Shown piece by piece: positions 9,473 through 21,999 of a DNA stretch of 64,000 nt. The DNA is from Psychromonas sp. SA13A (lineage in GTDB: Bacteria; Pseudomonadota; Gammaproteobacteria; Enterobacterales; Psychromonadaceae), in contig NZ_WTKU01000004.1 of the NCBI RefSeq assembly GCF_011378715.1, forward strand, positions 124,001 to 188,000, in the 5' to 3' direction. Position numbers and translations under genes: made by a program. Each line of letters begins with the position of its first letter. Positions within the stretch are counted from its first letter, which is position 1. Under the pieces are notes generated by a model, which saw nothing but the letters and a program-made list of their open reading frames with translations, searched no databases and was not told the DNA's origin.

Positions 9473-10663
9473 ATGACAGTTTCAATTTTAGGAAGTGCAA
9501 CCAGCAAAAGTGCCACTAAAGCCTTACTATTAGGCTCAGGAGAACTCGGTAAAGAGGTCGCTATCGAATTACAACGCTTTGGTGTTGAAGTTATTGCAGC
9601 AGATAGCTACGCTAATGCCCCTGCTATGCAAGTTGCACATCGTTCGCATGTGGTCAGCATGTTAGATGGAAAACGGTTAGCTGAGATCATCCGCCTAGAA
9701 GCACCTGACCTTATCATTCCAGAAGTTGAAGCAATTGCAACGGACACATTATTAGATCTTGAAAGCCAAGGTTTTAATGTTGTACCTACCGCACGAGCAA
9801 CTAAATTAACCATGGATAGAGAAGGTATCCGTCGTTTAGCAGCTGAAACATTAGCAGTGAAAACCTCACCATATATTTTTGCTGATACTAAGCAAGAATT
9901 TTTACAGGCTGTTAAAGAAATTGGACAACCTTGTGTTATTAAACCTGTAATGAGTAGTTCAGGTAAAGGCCAGAGTGTTGTGAAAACAGATGCAGACCTA
10001 GATCACTCGTGGACTTATTCACAACAAGGTGGCCGCACTGGTAAAGGTCGTATTATTATTGAAGGATTTGTTCCCTTTGATTACGAAATCACACTCCTAA
10101 CAGTAAGTGCTGTTGATGGTATTCATTTTTGTGACCCTATCGGCCATAGACAAGAAGATGGCGATTATCGTGAGTCATGGCAGCCACAAGCTATGTCAGA
10201 AAAAGCACTACAACAAGCACAAGAGATTGCAACTAAAGTAGTGACTGAATTAGGTGGGTTTGGTTTATTTGGTATGGAGTTTTTTGTAAAAGGCGATCAA
10301 GTCTATTTTAGTGAAGTATCTCCCCGACCACACGATACAGGATTAGTCACACTTATTTCTCAAGATCTTTCCGAGTTTGCTTTACATGTAAGAGCCATAC
10401 TAGGATTACCGATCGGAGCAATCACACAATACGGTGCCACTGCTTCAAGTGTTATTCTAGGGAATGGCACCTCTCAAGATATTAAGTTTTCAAACGTAGC
10501 CGATGCTTTAGGCAAAGTACCAGGTGCGCAAATGCGTTTATTTGCAAAGCCTGATATTAACGGAAGTCGTCGCTTGGGAGTCGCTATTGCACGTGGGCAA
10601 GATATAGAGCAAGCAATCGCTAACGCTAAATTAGTAAGCCAAACAGTTGAGGTGCTTTACTAA
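9473..10663 (+). CDS. purT: Formate-dependent phosphoribosylglycinamide formyltransferase PurT
   Basis: ATP-grasp enzyme that formylates GAR with formate and ATP, an alternative to PurN in purine synthesis. N-terminal Rossmann part ([23 protein letters not shown]), central ATP-grasp domain ([31 protein letters not shown]) and C-terminal metal and phosphate loop ([27 protein letters not shown]) are all intact. At 396 residues it has the usual length. The start at ATG 9473 gives the typical short leader before the Rossmann strand. Single gene with its own terminator. Confidence 0.97.
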   Translation: MTVSILGSATSKSATKALLLGSGELGKEVAIELQRFGVEVIAADSYANAPAMQVAHRSHVVSMLDGKRLAEIIRLEAPDLIIPEVEAIATDTLLDLESQGFNVVPTARATKLTMDREGIRRLAAETLAVKTSPYIFADTKQEFLQAVKEIGQPCVIKPVMSSSGKGQSVVKTDADLDHSWTYSQQGGRTGKGRIIIEGFVPFDYEITLLTVSAVDGIHFCDPIGHRQEDGDYRESWQPQAMSEKALQQAQEIATKVVTELGGFGLFGMEFFVKGDQVYFSEVSPRPHDTGLVTLISQDLSEFALHVRAILGLPIGAITQYGATASSVILGNGTSQDIKFSNVADALGKVPGAQMRLFAKPDINGSRRLGVAIARGQDIEQAIANAKLVSQTVEVLY

Positions 10664-10747
10664 GTTATCAATCTATAACTTAATAATAACATTAATAAAA
10701 ACATTAATAATAAAATAGATACTCTACTAGAATACTAATAAGATTTT

Positions 10748-10786
10748 AAAGGCGATTTGCAGATGCATATCGCCTTTTCTTTTTAA
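10748..10786 (+). terminator. Intrinsic terminator of purT
   Basis: AAAGGCGAT (10748-10756) pairs with ATCGCCTTT (10769-10777), followed by a T-rich run (TTCTTTTT). Confidence 0.85.
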
Positions 10787-10959
10787 TCGTTTTTTACATT
10801 TTTCCATTCATTAGCTCCCTTTATAACAACGCCACTGTATTAGCATCATAAGTACTACCTTCTTCTGTTTCTCTACAAAAACAGTTCAAAAACCCAACAA
10901 ACCACACAAAAAACAAGCAAAGTTAACAAATTAAGCTTGATCATAAGTTTAAACACAAG

Positions 10960-10979
10960 TACTGTTGTTTCATACAGTG
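10960..10979 (+). promoter_or_regulatory. LexA (SOS) box upstream of the sulA-like gene
   Basis: TACTGTTGTTTCATACAGTG contains the CTGT-N8-ACAG LexA consensus exactly (10962-10977). It lies 25 bases before the start codon at 11,002, a normal place for an SOS-controlled gene. Confidence 0.88.
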
Positions 10980-11001
10980 TTTATTTATACAGGTGAATCC
11001 A

Positions 11002-11418
11002 ATGCTATCAAGATTAATTAAAACAACACAAGCTACTCCCTATTTATTACACGATTACGATCAACCCCCTTTAGCTTCAAGTTCATTCGTCAATGTGCAA
11101 TACCAACAAAATGATTACCAAGCATTGCTAGAGCATATACAAAAAGGCAGTGATCAGGGCTGGATTTTATTTCTAGCGCCTCCAGGAAAACCTAACACTC
11201 AATTTTTCGAAAACGCAGGCATTGATAAAAGCAGAATGTTGATGATCGACGCGAATAAAGTTGCTGATAATTTATCACTATTATCAACATTACTTCAGAG
11301 TAACAATTACTGTACCGTGGTGACTTGGGTTAACGAACTATCAGAGCAAACACGATTAAGTATTCAAGCAGACGCTGAATTAACAAATACCAGTTGTTTT
11401 ATTTACTGTAAACATTAA
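11002..11418 (+). CDS. sulA: SulA-like SOS cell division inhibitor
   Basis: A 138-residue protein resembling SulA, which binds FtsZ and blocks septation after DNA damage. The recognisable block is in the C-terminal half: GWILFLAPPGKP, then a leucine-rich helix and NNYCTVVTWVNELSEQTRLS, matching the SulA pattern of a tryptophan-rich strand followed by a helix and a final hydrophobic strand. A LexA box sits directly upstream, which supports the call. ATG 11,002 is chosen over GTG 10,993 because AGGTG lies 6 bases before it. There is no adjacent lexA, unlike some Vibrio and Pseudomonas loci. Confidence 0.8.
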   Translation: MLSRLIKTTQATPYLLHDYDQPPLASSSFVNVQYQQNDYQALLEHIQKGSDQGWILFLAPPGKPNTQFFENAGIDKSRMLMIDANKVADNLSLLSTLLQSNNYCTVVTWVNELSEQTRLSIQADAELTNTSCFIYCKH

Positions 11419-11450
11419 GCGTATAGCGTATAGCGTATTCAGCCTGTTTA

Positions 11451-11503
11451 TACCCGTTACCATTCAATATACAAATATCAATAAGCGAAAGGATCAACGG
11501 GTA
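11451..11503. repeat. Short copy of the ACCCGTTA-ended dispersed repeat
   Basis: TACCCGTT (11451-11458) and AACGGGTA (11496-11503) are inverted ends of a 53-bp unit. The first 18 bases (ACCCGTTACCATTCAA and flanks) are shared with the 258-bp repeat at 56,973. The following GATCTACTAGTT also resembles an internal part of that longer copy. The rest of 11,419-11,791 shows no gene. Confidence 0.55.
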
Positions 11504-11791
11504 AAAGAAACTAAAGATCTACTAGTTTCGATATTACACACCAATTACAAAGTTCTAGCACTAAACTGGGTGCGAATATTTAAATACTATTAACTGGATA
11601 CTAATAATTGAATTCTGGTGCCTACATTGATTAAAATCAGTTGTTGCGGATGATAGTTAGTTATAATTGCTGCAAACGAGTTACTAAAACTAGCCGCTAA
11701 AATGAACTAATAAAAATTGCTACGGCGATATTTGATCAGTGATACTTTGCCTATCACTTGTTAATAATAAACAATTAATTAGGAAGATAAA

Positions 11792-11995
11792 ATGTATCCA
11801 TACAGTGATAAAACTAAACAATTAATAAACCTGATCGGCAGCGGTGACACCGCCTATGTTCCTAAAGCAATTACCTGTGCTATTAAAACATTAGATCAAA
11901 TTGCTAATGATACAGCCTTACCAGAAAAAACCAGAGAATCAGCGGCATTCGCAGCCGCTAACTTAGTACTTAGCGATTATGATGATGAGAATTAA
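11792..11995 (+). CDS. yaeP: YaeP family protein
   Basis: A 67-residue conserved protein of unknown role. The pattern LIGSGDTAYVPKAITCAIKTL followed by LPEKTRESAAFAAANLVLSDY is the YaeP family signature. AGGAAGA precedes the start by 7 bases. In E. coli yaeP neighbours rof (yaeO); here rof lies 42 kb away at 53,970. Confidence 0.88.
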   Translation: MYPYSDKTKQLINLIGSGDTAYVPKAITCAIKTLDQIANDTALPEKTRESAAFAAANLVLSDYDDEN

Positions 11996-12152
11996 GCTAT
12001 AAAAATATAGCTAACTAGATATCTGTAAGCTAGATACCTGTAAACCAAATAAGCGGTAAACTAGATATTAGCTAATCTGAATGCAAATAAATTAGTTTTT
12101 TCAAGATAATATTCGATATAAAAAATTGACGCTCAATACTATTCAATATGCC

Positions 12153-12200
12153 AAATAGTCAAATAGTCAAATAGTCAAATAGTCAAATAGTCAAATAGTC
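12153..12200. repeat. Tandem repeat of AAATAGTC, six copies
   Basis: Six uninterrupted copies of the 8-mer AAATAGTC, in noncoding DNA between yaeP and serS. As an 8-bp unit it may change copy number by slippage. No gene depends on it visibly. Confidence 0.9.
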
Positions 12201-12222
12201 AAACTAGAGTACAGATCTAATT

Positions 12223-12240
12223 TAGAATGGTAACGGGCAT
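12223..12240. repeat. Inverted end of the dispersed ACCCGTTA repeat
   Basis: AGAATGGTAACGGGCAT reads ATGCCCGTTACCATTC on the minus strand, matching the repeat end at 11,451 with one change. It faces the copy at 11,451, so the two bracket yaeP in inverted orientation. Confidence 0.5.
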
Positions 12241-12381
12241 AGTAAAAAATGCCTAACAACCTGAGCACTCATGCCTGTTAAACACAGCATGTCAGTGTTT
12301 ACTCAGCCTCAATAGCTTATTATTAGTCAATACTCTATTGTTACTCTGCCTTAACTCAATAATTAGCAGAATGCCAAAAAC

Positions 12382-12406
12382 AAAAAAGAAGCCGAAGCTT
12401 CTTTTT
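12382..12406 (-). terminator. Intrinsic terminator of serS
   Basis: On the minus strand GAAGC-TTCG-GCTTC forms a tight stem with a stable TTCG loop, followed by a run of T. It lies about 30 bases after the serS stop. Confidence 0.8.
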
Positions 12407-12434
12407 AATAAGTAATCGAGCAACCTATTTTAGA

Positions 12435-14116
<1,682 letters not shown>

Positions 14117-14281
14117 AATAAACTTTTATCCATCTCTTATTTGTTAACAACTTACTGAGTGCAACAGCTATGCTTGTTCATTATTCGCCTTGCACTTATC
14201 AAACTTATTCACTTAAATCTGTTCCACATTAAATCAGTTCTAATTATGTCAGTTTCAGTCCGAGCCTTAACAAGGTCATTA

Positions 14282-15610
14282 TTAATAACGCTGTTTTTCA
14301 CTGCGTTGATCACAAGTTTTTAAATAGCGCAATTTTTCAGCAATTTTAATTTCTAGACCACGTTCAACAGGTTGGTAAAACTCAACGCCTTGTAAAGCTT
14401 CCGGTAAGTACACTTCACCGGCAGCATAAGCACCCACTTCGTCATGAGCATAACGATAACCTTCACCGTAATTTAATGATTTCATTAATTCAGTAGGCGC
14501 ATTGCGTAAATGATGAGGAACCTCTAGATCGGGATAAGCTTCAACGGCTTGTTTAGCCTTAGCAAAAGCACTATAAACGGCATTACTTTTAGCAGCACAG
14601 GCGCAATAAACAGCCGCTTGTGCAATTGCTCTTTCCCCTTCTTTGGGGCCTATTCTGGTAAAGCAATCCCACGCAGACATTGCCACTTGCATTGCACGAG
14701 GATCAGCGTTGCCAATATCTTCAGAGGCAATAGCTAATAAACGTCGTGCTACGTATAAAGGGTCACAACCACCTGCTAACATGCGCGCATACCAATACAA
14801 AGCAGCATCGGGATCCGAGCCACGCACGGATTTGTGAAATGCAGAAATGAGATCGTAGAAAAGGTCACCTTGCTTATCAAAGCTAACGCCTTCTCTACCG
14901 GCTATTTCCATTAATAAACCAGTATCAATCAGCAATTTATCTTTTGTTTGTTGTCCCATATCAGCAAGCAACTCTAAATAATTGAGCGCCTTTCTTGCAT
15001 CCCCTTGCACTAGTTGTGAAAGCTTATCTAATACTCCTTCAGCGAATACAATGTTATGCGCAGCAAGGCCGTGTTCAGCTTCGCAAGCTTGCTCAATCAC
15101 TTCAATAATTTCTTGCTGTGATAATTTTTTTAACAGATAAACACGTGCACGAGACAACAATGCATTATTAAGTTCAAAGGATGGATTTTCTGTGGTTGCA
15201 CCAATAAATAAAAATGTTCCGTCCTCAATATAAGGCAAAAAAGCATCTTGCTGACTTTTATTAAAACGATGTACTTCATCGACAAATAATAATGTACGTC
15301 GACCAGCGGATTGGTTTTGTTTTGCAATATCGATAGCAGCACGAATTTCTTTAATACCAGATGTAACTGCAGACAGCCGCTCCACATGGGCATCACAATA
15401 TTCAGCAATTAACTCAGCCAAGGTGGTTTTACCGGTACCAGGTGGCCCCCATAAAATCATGGAATGAGCAAATCCAGCTTCTAAGGCTTTACGCAGCGGT
15501 TTATCTTTTGCAATGAGGTGGGATTGGCCAATGTACTGGTCAAAATTAGTTGGCCGCATTCGCGCGGCCAAGGGTTTGAATTGATTATCAATAGTAAATA
15601 AATCTTGCAT
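14282..15610 (-). CDS. rarA: Replication-associated recombination protein RarA (MgsA)
   Basis: AAA+ ATPase related to clamp loaders, acting at stalled forks with RecA and SSB. Walker A ([11 protein letters not shown]), Walker B/DEXH ([18 protein letters not shown]), sensor 1 ([19 protein letters not shown]) and the C-terminal MgsA domain ([33 protein letters not shown]) are all present. 442 residues, typical. It overlaps the lolA stop by one base (TAATG), the conserved ftsK-lolA-rarA operon. Confidence 0.97.
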   Translation of the reverse strand: MQDLFTIDNQFKPLAARMRPTNFDQYIGQSHLIAKDKPLRKALEAGFAHSMILWGPPGTGKTTLAELIAEYCDAHVERLSAVTSGIKEIRAAIDIAKQNQSAGRRTLLFVDEVHRFNKSQQDAFLPYIEDGTFLFIGATTENPSFELNNALLSRARVYLLKKLSQQEIIEVIEQACEAEHGLAAHNIVFAEGVLDKLSQLVQGDARKALNYLELLADMGQQTKDKLLIDTGLLMEIAGREGVSFDKQGDLFYDLISAFHKSVRGSDPDAALYWYARMLAGGCDPLYVARRLLAIASEDIGNADPRAMQVAMSAWDCFTRIGPKEGERAIAQAAVYCACAAKSNAVYSAFAKAKQAVEAYPDLEVPHHLRNAPTELMKSLNYGEGYRYAHDEVGAYAAGEVYLPEALQGVEFYQPVERGLEIKIAEKLRYLKTCDQRSEKQRY

Positions 15611-16224
15611 TAGCGTTGATCATCTATCTCAATACCGTTCGGTATTTTAAATTCAAAAAAATCCTTTGCAAATGTACTGTTGTTTTTATTATTTGACAGG
15701 GTAAATACACTTTTTTGACCCTGTGATTCTTGTACAACAAATTCACTGATATTGTCGGCTTTATTAAAGATAAAAATGAATGTATTCGTTGATGCTTTTG
15801 GATCGCTACTTTTAACAATAAATTGTTGGTCTTTTTTAACCACATTAAATTGAGCCCATTGTGCAGAGTCTGCTCCTGATAACAAAGCAAAGGGTGTTCC
15901 TGCAATTGCATCTGAAAAATTCATGATAGTGACTTGCTCAATAAACGGGCTATATAACCACATATCTTGTCCATTTGAGACAATTAATTCTTCATCAGGT
16001 TGAGTCACTTGCCAATGGAAGTTACCTGGGCGTGCAATAGTTAATGTTCCCAAACTCTTTTGGATCACTTCCCCTTTTGGATTGATCACCTGTTGCACAA
16101 AGTCAGCATCAATAGTCGTAAATTTAGCCAGTTTTTGTTGTAATAGTTCGCTATCTGTTTGTGCTGAAGCAAGTTGAAACATAGAGCTAATCAGACATAC
16201 GGTAATAAATAATATTTTTTTCAT
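15610..16224 (-). CDS. lolA: Outer-membrane lipoprotein carrier protein LolA
   Basis: Periplasmic chaperone that ferries lipoproteins from LolCDE to LolB. Signal peptide about 1-21 (ASA cleavage), then the LolA fold with conserved blocks [33 protein letters not shown] and [13 protein letters not shown]; the arginine in ARPGNFHW is the conserved one. 204 residues, normal. One base separates it from ftsK and it overlaps rarA. Confidence 0.95.
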   Translation of the reverse strand: MKKILFITVCLISSMFQLASAQTDSELLQQKLAKFTTIDADFVQQVINPKGEVIQKSLGTLTIARPGNFHWQVTQPDEELIVSNGQDMWLYSPFIEQVTIMNFSDAIAGTPFALLSGADSAQWAQFNVVKKDQQFIVKSSDPKASTNTFIFIFNKADNISEFVVQESQGQKSVFTLSNNKNNSTFAKDFFEFKIPNGIEIDDQR

Positions 16225-16225
16225 G

Positions 16226-18790
16226 TTAATCCTTAATAGGAGCTGGAGCTAGCACTTCACGATTACTATTAGCCCCTGACGGCGCACTAATCACACCTTG
16301 CGCTTGTAATTGATCAACAAGACGAGCCGAACGGTTATAACCAATACGGAATCGACGTTGAATACTTGAAATAGACACTTTACGTGTTTCAGTTATAAAA
16401 TTAACCACCTCATCAAATAATGGGTCAATTTCATCCTCTCCTTCGGCTTGCTCACCCGGTAATAGCACATCTAAATCCGCATCTCCGGCTAGAATCTCTT
16501 GTACATAATTTGGTTGACCACGTTTTTTCCAGTCAGCAACTACTTTATGCACTTCATGGTCATCTACAAAAGCACCATGAACACGTGTTGGTACACCCAC
16601 ACCCGGTGGCATATATAACATATCACCATGACCTAATAAGGTTTCAGCACCTTGTTGACCTAGAATCGTTCGAGAGTCAATTTTACTCGACACCTGGAAA
16701 GCAATTCGCGTTGGAATGTTGGCTTTAATCAAACCAGTAATAACGTCAACTGATGGTCGTTGTGTTGCTAAAATTAAGTGTATACCTGCCGCACGTGCTT
16801 TTTGTGCAATACGCGTAATTAACTCTTCACATTTTTTGCCCACAATCATCATCATATCGGCAAACTCATCCACTACAACTACGATAGCAGGCAATTTTTC
16901 TAGTTCCGGTGCACTTTCTGCCATGCTATCACCAGGTTTCCATAATGGATCTAAAATAGGCTCACCTGCAGCTTTTGCTTTTCTAATCGCGGTATTATAT
17001 CCCGCTAGGTTACGGACACCGATTTCAGCTAAAAGTTTATAGCGACGTTCCATTTCACCGACACACCAACGCAATGCATTAGCGGCATCTTTCATATCAG
17101 TAACAACTTCAGTTAATAAGTGAGGAATACCTTCATACACATTTAGCTCAAGCATTTTAGGGTCAATCAAGATCATGCGTAGATCTTCTGGAGAAGATTT
17201 ATACAATAAACTGACTAACATACAGTTAACCCCAACCGATTTACCAGAACCCGTCGTACCCGCCACTAAAAGGTGTGGCATTTTAGCTAAGTCCACCACC
17301 ACAGGTAAACCAGAAATATCTGCACCTAGTACCATAGTCAATGATGATTTACTTTCATTAAATTTAGTACAATCTAACACCTCAGATATATAAACAATTT
17401 CACGGTGTCGATTTGGCAGCTCCAATGCAATCACGGACTTACCTGGGATTTGATCTACCACACGCACACTCATTGCAGACAAAGCCCGCGCTAAATCTTT
17501 TTCTAAACTACTGACCGTACTGACTTTCATACCGGGTGCTAAATCCAGTTCAAAACGCGTGATCACAGGCCCAGGTAAAACATTCACTACATCCGCTTTA
17601 ATTTTAAATTCAAGTAATTTTGCTTCAACTAAACGCGCAGCTATATCCAATTCTTGTTGGGAAATAGGATTAATCTTTTTATCAGGTCTATCTAGTAATT
17701 CAATACTTGGTAAAGGTGCGATATCTTTATCAACCACAAAGCGTTCCTGCGGACGTGCATGCTCTGGTAGATGAGAGAAATCAACTTTTGCCTTTGCCGG
17801 CATCTGCGATTGTTGCTTAGGTTGACTGGTTGATAATGGTTTACTGGCTAAAGGTGATTCACTTACTGCCTCTTGTTCCGAGAGGCGATCATCTTGCCAA
17901 TCAATATTATCAATACTTAAATCTACTGACTCATGATCATTCTCATTTACAAAAGAAGTGCCCATAAACAAATTATTATCTTGTTCTATATCATTCTGAA
18001 CACCTGAAAAATCAATATTTTCAACCTCTTCTTCATCTGTATCTCTCTCGCTAAGTGCCGCTAATTTTTTCTGCTCTTTGATAGCTTGCTTTTGTTGTTT
18101 TTTCTCTAACTTCTGTTGTTGTAATTGGTATTTTTCAGCTAACCGGTCTTGATCACCTTCTGAGCGCTGCTGTTTCATTTGTTTAATCGTCTCAGGTAAG
18201 TTTCCTAACCACTCAATGGCATTTAAAGTGTGCTCACCGATACCATCAATTAAACGTATCCAAGAAAATCCGAATAATAAGGTTGTTCCAGAGATTAAAA
18301 AAGTAAGCAAAATAAGGTTAACGGCCAATAAGCTAAAAAAGCCCAACATGCTCTGCGCTAGGATGTCTCCGATTAAACCGCCCGAAGGGTAATACAGATA
18401 ATCATTGACGTTGAGTGCAATTAAGGCACTTAAGCTAAAGAAGGTAAAAATAAAACCGACAATACGTAAACTCAAATTTAAAAAGTCGACATCAAAATTA
18501 AACGTCGGCTTCCATAAAATAGCCCATGCAAAAGAGACAATAATAACGGGGATTAAATACGCTAAAAATCCAAAACCAAAGAATAAAATATCGGCAATCC
18601 AAGCGCCCACTCGGCCGCCAGAATTTTGAATTTCAGCTACCCATTGCTGCTGCGACCAACTTGGGTCTACCGGAGAAAAAGTAAATAAGGATAAAGTAAT
18701 GAATATGGCGACAAATGCGCTAACAATGATCCCAACTTCTAATAATTTTTGCACCCCTGACAGGTGATTTAATAATTTGCTATTTGACAA
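16226..18790 (-). CDS. ftsK: DNA translocase FtsK
   Basis: Hexameric motor that clears chromosome dimers at the septum and activates XerCD. Four transmembrane helices lie in about 20-185, then a Q/K-rich coiled linker (about 200-330), the RecA-like motor (Walker [13 protein letters not shown]; Walker [12 protein letters not shown]) and the C-terminal gamma winged helix ([23 protein letters not shown]) that reads KOPS. At 854 residues the linker is much shorter than in E. coli. The start is TTG 18,790 preceded by AGGG. Followed directly by lolA. Confidence 0.97.
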   Translation of the reverse strand: MSNSKLLNHLSGVQKLLEVGIIVSAFVAIFITLSLFTFSPVDPSWSQQQWVAEIQNSGGRVGAWIADILFFGFGFLAYLIPVIIVSFAWAILWKPTFNFDVDFLNLSLRIVGFIFTFFSLSALIALNVNDYLYYPSGGLIGDILAQSMLGFFSLLAVNLILLTFLISGTTLLFGFSWIRLIDGIGEHTLNAIEWLGNLPETIKQMKQQRSEGDQDRLAEKYQLQQQKLEKKQQKQAIKEQKKLAALSERDTDEEEVENIDFSGVQNDIEQDNNLFMGTSFVNENDHESVDLSIDNIDWQDDRLSEQEAVSESPLASKPLSTSQPKQQSQMPAKAKVDFSHLPEHARPQERFVVDKDIAPLPSIELLDRPDKKINPISQQELDIAARLVEAKLLEFKIKADVVNVLPGPVITRFELDLAPGMKVSTVSSLEKDLARALSAMSVRVVDQIPGKSVIALELPNRHREIVYISEVLDCTKFNESKSSLTMVLGADISGLPVVVDLAKMPHLLVAGTTGSGKSVGVNCMLVSLLYKSSPEDLRMILIDPKMLELNVYEGIPHLLTEVVTDMKDAANALRWCVGEMERRYKLLAEIGVRNLAGYNTAIRKAKAAGEPILDPLWKPGDSMAESAPELEKLPAIVVVVDEFADMMMIVGKKCEELITRIAQKARAAGIHLILATQRPSVDVITGLIKANIPTRIAFQVSSKIDSRTILGQQGAETLLGHGDMLYMPPGVGVPTRVHGAFVDDHEVHKVVADWKKRGQPNYVQEILAGDADLDVLLPGEQAEGEDEIDPLFDEVVNFITETRKVSISSIQRRFRIGYNRSARLVDQLQAQGVISAPSGANSNREVLAPAPIKD

Positions 18791-18850
18791 GAAAATAACC
18801 CTAACTATAAAAAATGCTGAATGGCATATACGAAAAAAAATAAAACGACT

Positions 18851-19561
18851 TTAATCTAAAAAATTATCTGGTAATTGATCACGTAAACGTAGCCATATTT
18901 TACCGCTTGCAAAAGCAGATTCTCGCACTATTTGCATAATTTGCTGACCATCACCCTGTTCGAATACTGTTTTAATATCAGCATAAAAAGATAATGCGAT
19001 TAACTTAGCTTCACTGTTAGAAAAATAAAAAGTACCCACTTTACGATACAAATCCTGTAATCCATTTAAGATCAGTACATAAATCATATTATTTGATGAC
19101 ACGGCAACATGGTGATAAAAGCGATAATCAAATTCAGTAAAGACCTCGCTGCTTGCATCTGCAGAGGGAATATCCTCTAAAAACTCAATCACACTCTGAC
19201 TATTATGTTTGGCTGCCATTCTTAAAATAATGGTACTTATGTTGGTCCGTACAGACATTAGTTGGTCAATAAAATCGCCGCGATGTTCCTTATCTAAACG
19301 CGTTATTGTACTTAAAATATTAAGACCTGATGTTTCCCAGAAATCATTAACCTTAGTGGACTTACCATGACGGATGGTGATCCACCCTTCTTTTGATAAA
19401 CGTTGCAGTACTTCGCGTAACGTAGTGCGTGTGACACCTATTTTATCCGCAAGCAATCTTTCTGCTGGTAACTCTGAATGGATCGGAATGGACCCATTCC
19501 AAATAGACTCAATTAAGTATTGTTCTGCAACGTCTGCAGGGCCTTTCGCTTTCATTATCAT
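18851..19561 (-). CDS. fadR: Fatty acid metabolism regulator FadR
   Basis: GntR-family regulator that represses fatty acid degradation and activates unsaturated fatty acid synthesis, released by long-chain acyl-CoA. The N-terminal winged helix (LPAERLLADKIGVTRTTLRE) and the linker HGKSTKVNDFWETSGLNIL match FadR closely; the C-terminal all-helical acyl-CoA domain follows (236 residues in total). ATG 19,561 and ATG 19,555 are both possible. It is divergent from dsbB; the nhaB often found here in vibrios is absent. A perfect CRP site lies between. Confidence 0.95.
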   Translation of the reverse strand: MIMKAKGPADVAEQYLIESIWNGSIPIHSELPAERLLADKIGVTRTTLREVLQRLSKEGWITIRHGKSTKVNDFWETSGLNILSTITRLDKEHRGDFIDQLMSVRTNISTIILRMAAKHNSQSVIEFLEDIPSADASSEVFTEFDYRFYHHVAVSSNNMIYVLILNGLQDLYRKVGTFYFSNSEAKLIALSFYADIKTVFEQGDGQQIMQIVRESAFASGKIWLRLRDQLPDNFLD

Positions 19562-19659
19562 GGGTATTTTGACTTTCCAATATCGTATGGCGACATATTA
19601 ACATATTCATTGTATTCGATGCTGACTGTTTAGAAAAACAGTATTAGCAAATAAGCAAA

Positions 19660-19675
19660 TGTGATCTATATCACA
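19660..19675. promoter_or_regulatory. CRP-cAMP binding site
   Basis: TGTGATCTATATCACA matches the full CRP consensus TGTGA-N6-TCACA. It lies 99 bases before the fadR start and 109 before dsbB, so it could serve either, more plausibly fadR. Confidence 0.75.
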
Positions 19676-19783
19676 CTGACATTTATAACCTTATCATTTA
19701 ACACAGTAATCCGCTGTTTATAATGAACTTTTAAGGAGTACAATGTCGCTCCGTGGATTGAAATATTCTATTAGGAGAAACCA

Positions 19784-20326
19784 TTGAGCTCAAATTCCCT
19801 TTCACCCAATTTAAAAAACCTTTCATTGCGACGCTGGCCTTGGCTATTACTGGCATTTAGTGCATTGGCGCTAGAGTTGTCAGCCCTTTATTTTCAGCAC
19901 GTGATGAAGCTTGAACCTTGTGTTATGTGCATTTATGAACGTATCACTATGTTAGCTATCATATTCGCGGGCCTAATTGGGGCTTCTGCACCAAGTTATT
20001 TATTAGTACGTTTAATCGCTTTTTCTGTTTGGGCTGTTGGATCAGTATGGGGATTGCTATTAGCAGTTGAACATGTAGATTATCAAATGAATCCATCACC
20101 TTTTGCTACCTGTGATTTTTTCCCTAATTTTCCAGAGTGGTTACCATTACATGAATTTATGCCTTGGTTATTTAACCCTACTGGTGATTGTTCAGATATA
20201 GTTTGGCAATTTATGGGTTACTCGATGCCGCAATGGTTGATATTGAGTTTTGCTATTTATGTTGTGATTTTCGTAGTGGTCGCAGTCACTGCTATTTTAC
20301 CTGCAAAAGCATCAACCATTAAATAA
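19784..20326 (+). CDS. dsbB: Disulfide bond formation protein DsbB
   Basis: Inner-membrane quinone reductase that reoxidises DsbA. Four hydrophobic helices; the first catalytic pair CVMC sits in the first periplasmic loop (LEPCVMCIYERI) and the second pair is C-DFFPNFPEW and GDC in the long second loop. 180 residues, normal. The start is TTG 19,784 with AGGAG 7 bases upstream; no ATG fits the N-terminus. Confidence 0.95.
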   Translation: MSSNSLSPNLKNLSLRRWPWLLLAFSALALELSALYFQHVMKLEPCVMCIYERITMLAIIFAGLIGASAPSYLLVRLIAFSVWAVGSVWGLLLAVEHVDYQMNPSPFATCDFFPNFPEWLPLHEFMPWLFNPTGDCSDIVWQFMGYSMPQWLILSFAIYVVIFVVVAVTAILPAKASTIK

Positions 20327-20471
20327 CGTTCTCTTTTTTTTGTAAGTAATGCGTTTCGTATAAGAGAGATAAAAAGTCATATAAGTGAAATAAAAAGATA
20401 ATAGCACTTTAAAAGCAGCACCTGTTGTCACTTGTTAATGATCTACAAGTGACAACGAATGCTGTATATAA

Positions 20472-20732
20472 TTATTTTAATAATGAATGATCTGCAGGCA
20501 AATTCTTCATTATCCACACCACTAATTTGTGACGAATATTGGCTGTGTTTTCATCGCCTTCATTTAATGGGTTAATTAGCTTATCTTGTACGAGTAATCG
20601 GTAAATACATTCTTGCTTATCTTTTGCAGAGGTTGTTTTATCAATTCCCACATAACCTCGTTTAAGGGCATAAGCGACGCCAAGCTTGGTGGCATGTTGT
20701 AATAACTGAGATTCATTTTTAATCTTTTTCAT
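20472..20732 (-). CDS. DUF5062 family protein
   Basis: Small (86 residues) conserved protein of vibrios and relatives, usually encoded just downstream of ligA. The start at ATG 20,732 gives MKKIKNESQLLQHATKLGVA; the frame is open to 20,786 but the upstream part looks unrelated. Blocks ECIYRLLVQDKLI and IRHKLVVWIMKNLPADHSLL match my recollection of the family. Its place after the severed 3' end of ligA confirms that the native order was zipA-ligA-this gene. Confidence 0.7.
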   Translation of the reverse strand: MKKIKNESQLLQHATKLGVAYALKRGYVGIDKTTSAKDKQECIYRLLVQDKLINPLNEGDENTANIRHKLVVWIMKNLPADHSLLK

Positions 20733-20863
20733 ACTTATTCCTTTACTTACCGTAAACCAACCTTTCTTTATATTTAACACCGACAAACACTAATATAAAG
20801 TATCATTCACAAATAAAACTTCTATTTGTGAATGAGTTACAAGATTCTCATTAAATAATGTTA

Positions 20864-21756
<893 letters not shown>

Positions 21757-21999
21757 GTTTTTCCTCACATAGGCGTGATTATACACAAAAGAAATTAAAA
21801 ACCTTATAAATCAAATAAAAGTAGACCAGCCTCAAGATAAAACGAAATATACCTATTTGCAAAAAAAAACAAGAAGGAAACCGTGATTAGCATCACGTTA
21901 TTTTAAGCCAAATCAGCATATTGTTAAAAAGTTGTTGGCGATTAGGATCATTTTTACTATCAGTATTAAGACTCGATAAAAACATTACTGATAGGAAAT

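Noticed and set aside
12153-12200. A CRISPR array
   Set aside because: The octamers are contiguous with no spacers and there are no cas genes.
14117-14281. A fluoride riboswitch before crcB
   Set aside because: The conserved riboswitch core could not be found on the minus strand of this gap.
16420-18629. Plus-strand frames across ftsK
   Set aside because: Shadows of ftsK in other frames; no start signals or family features.
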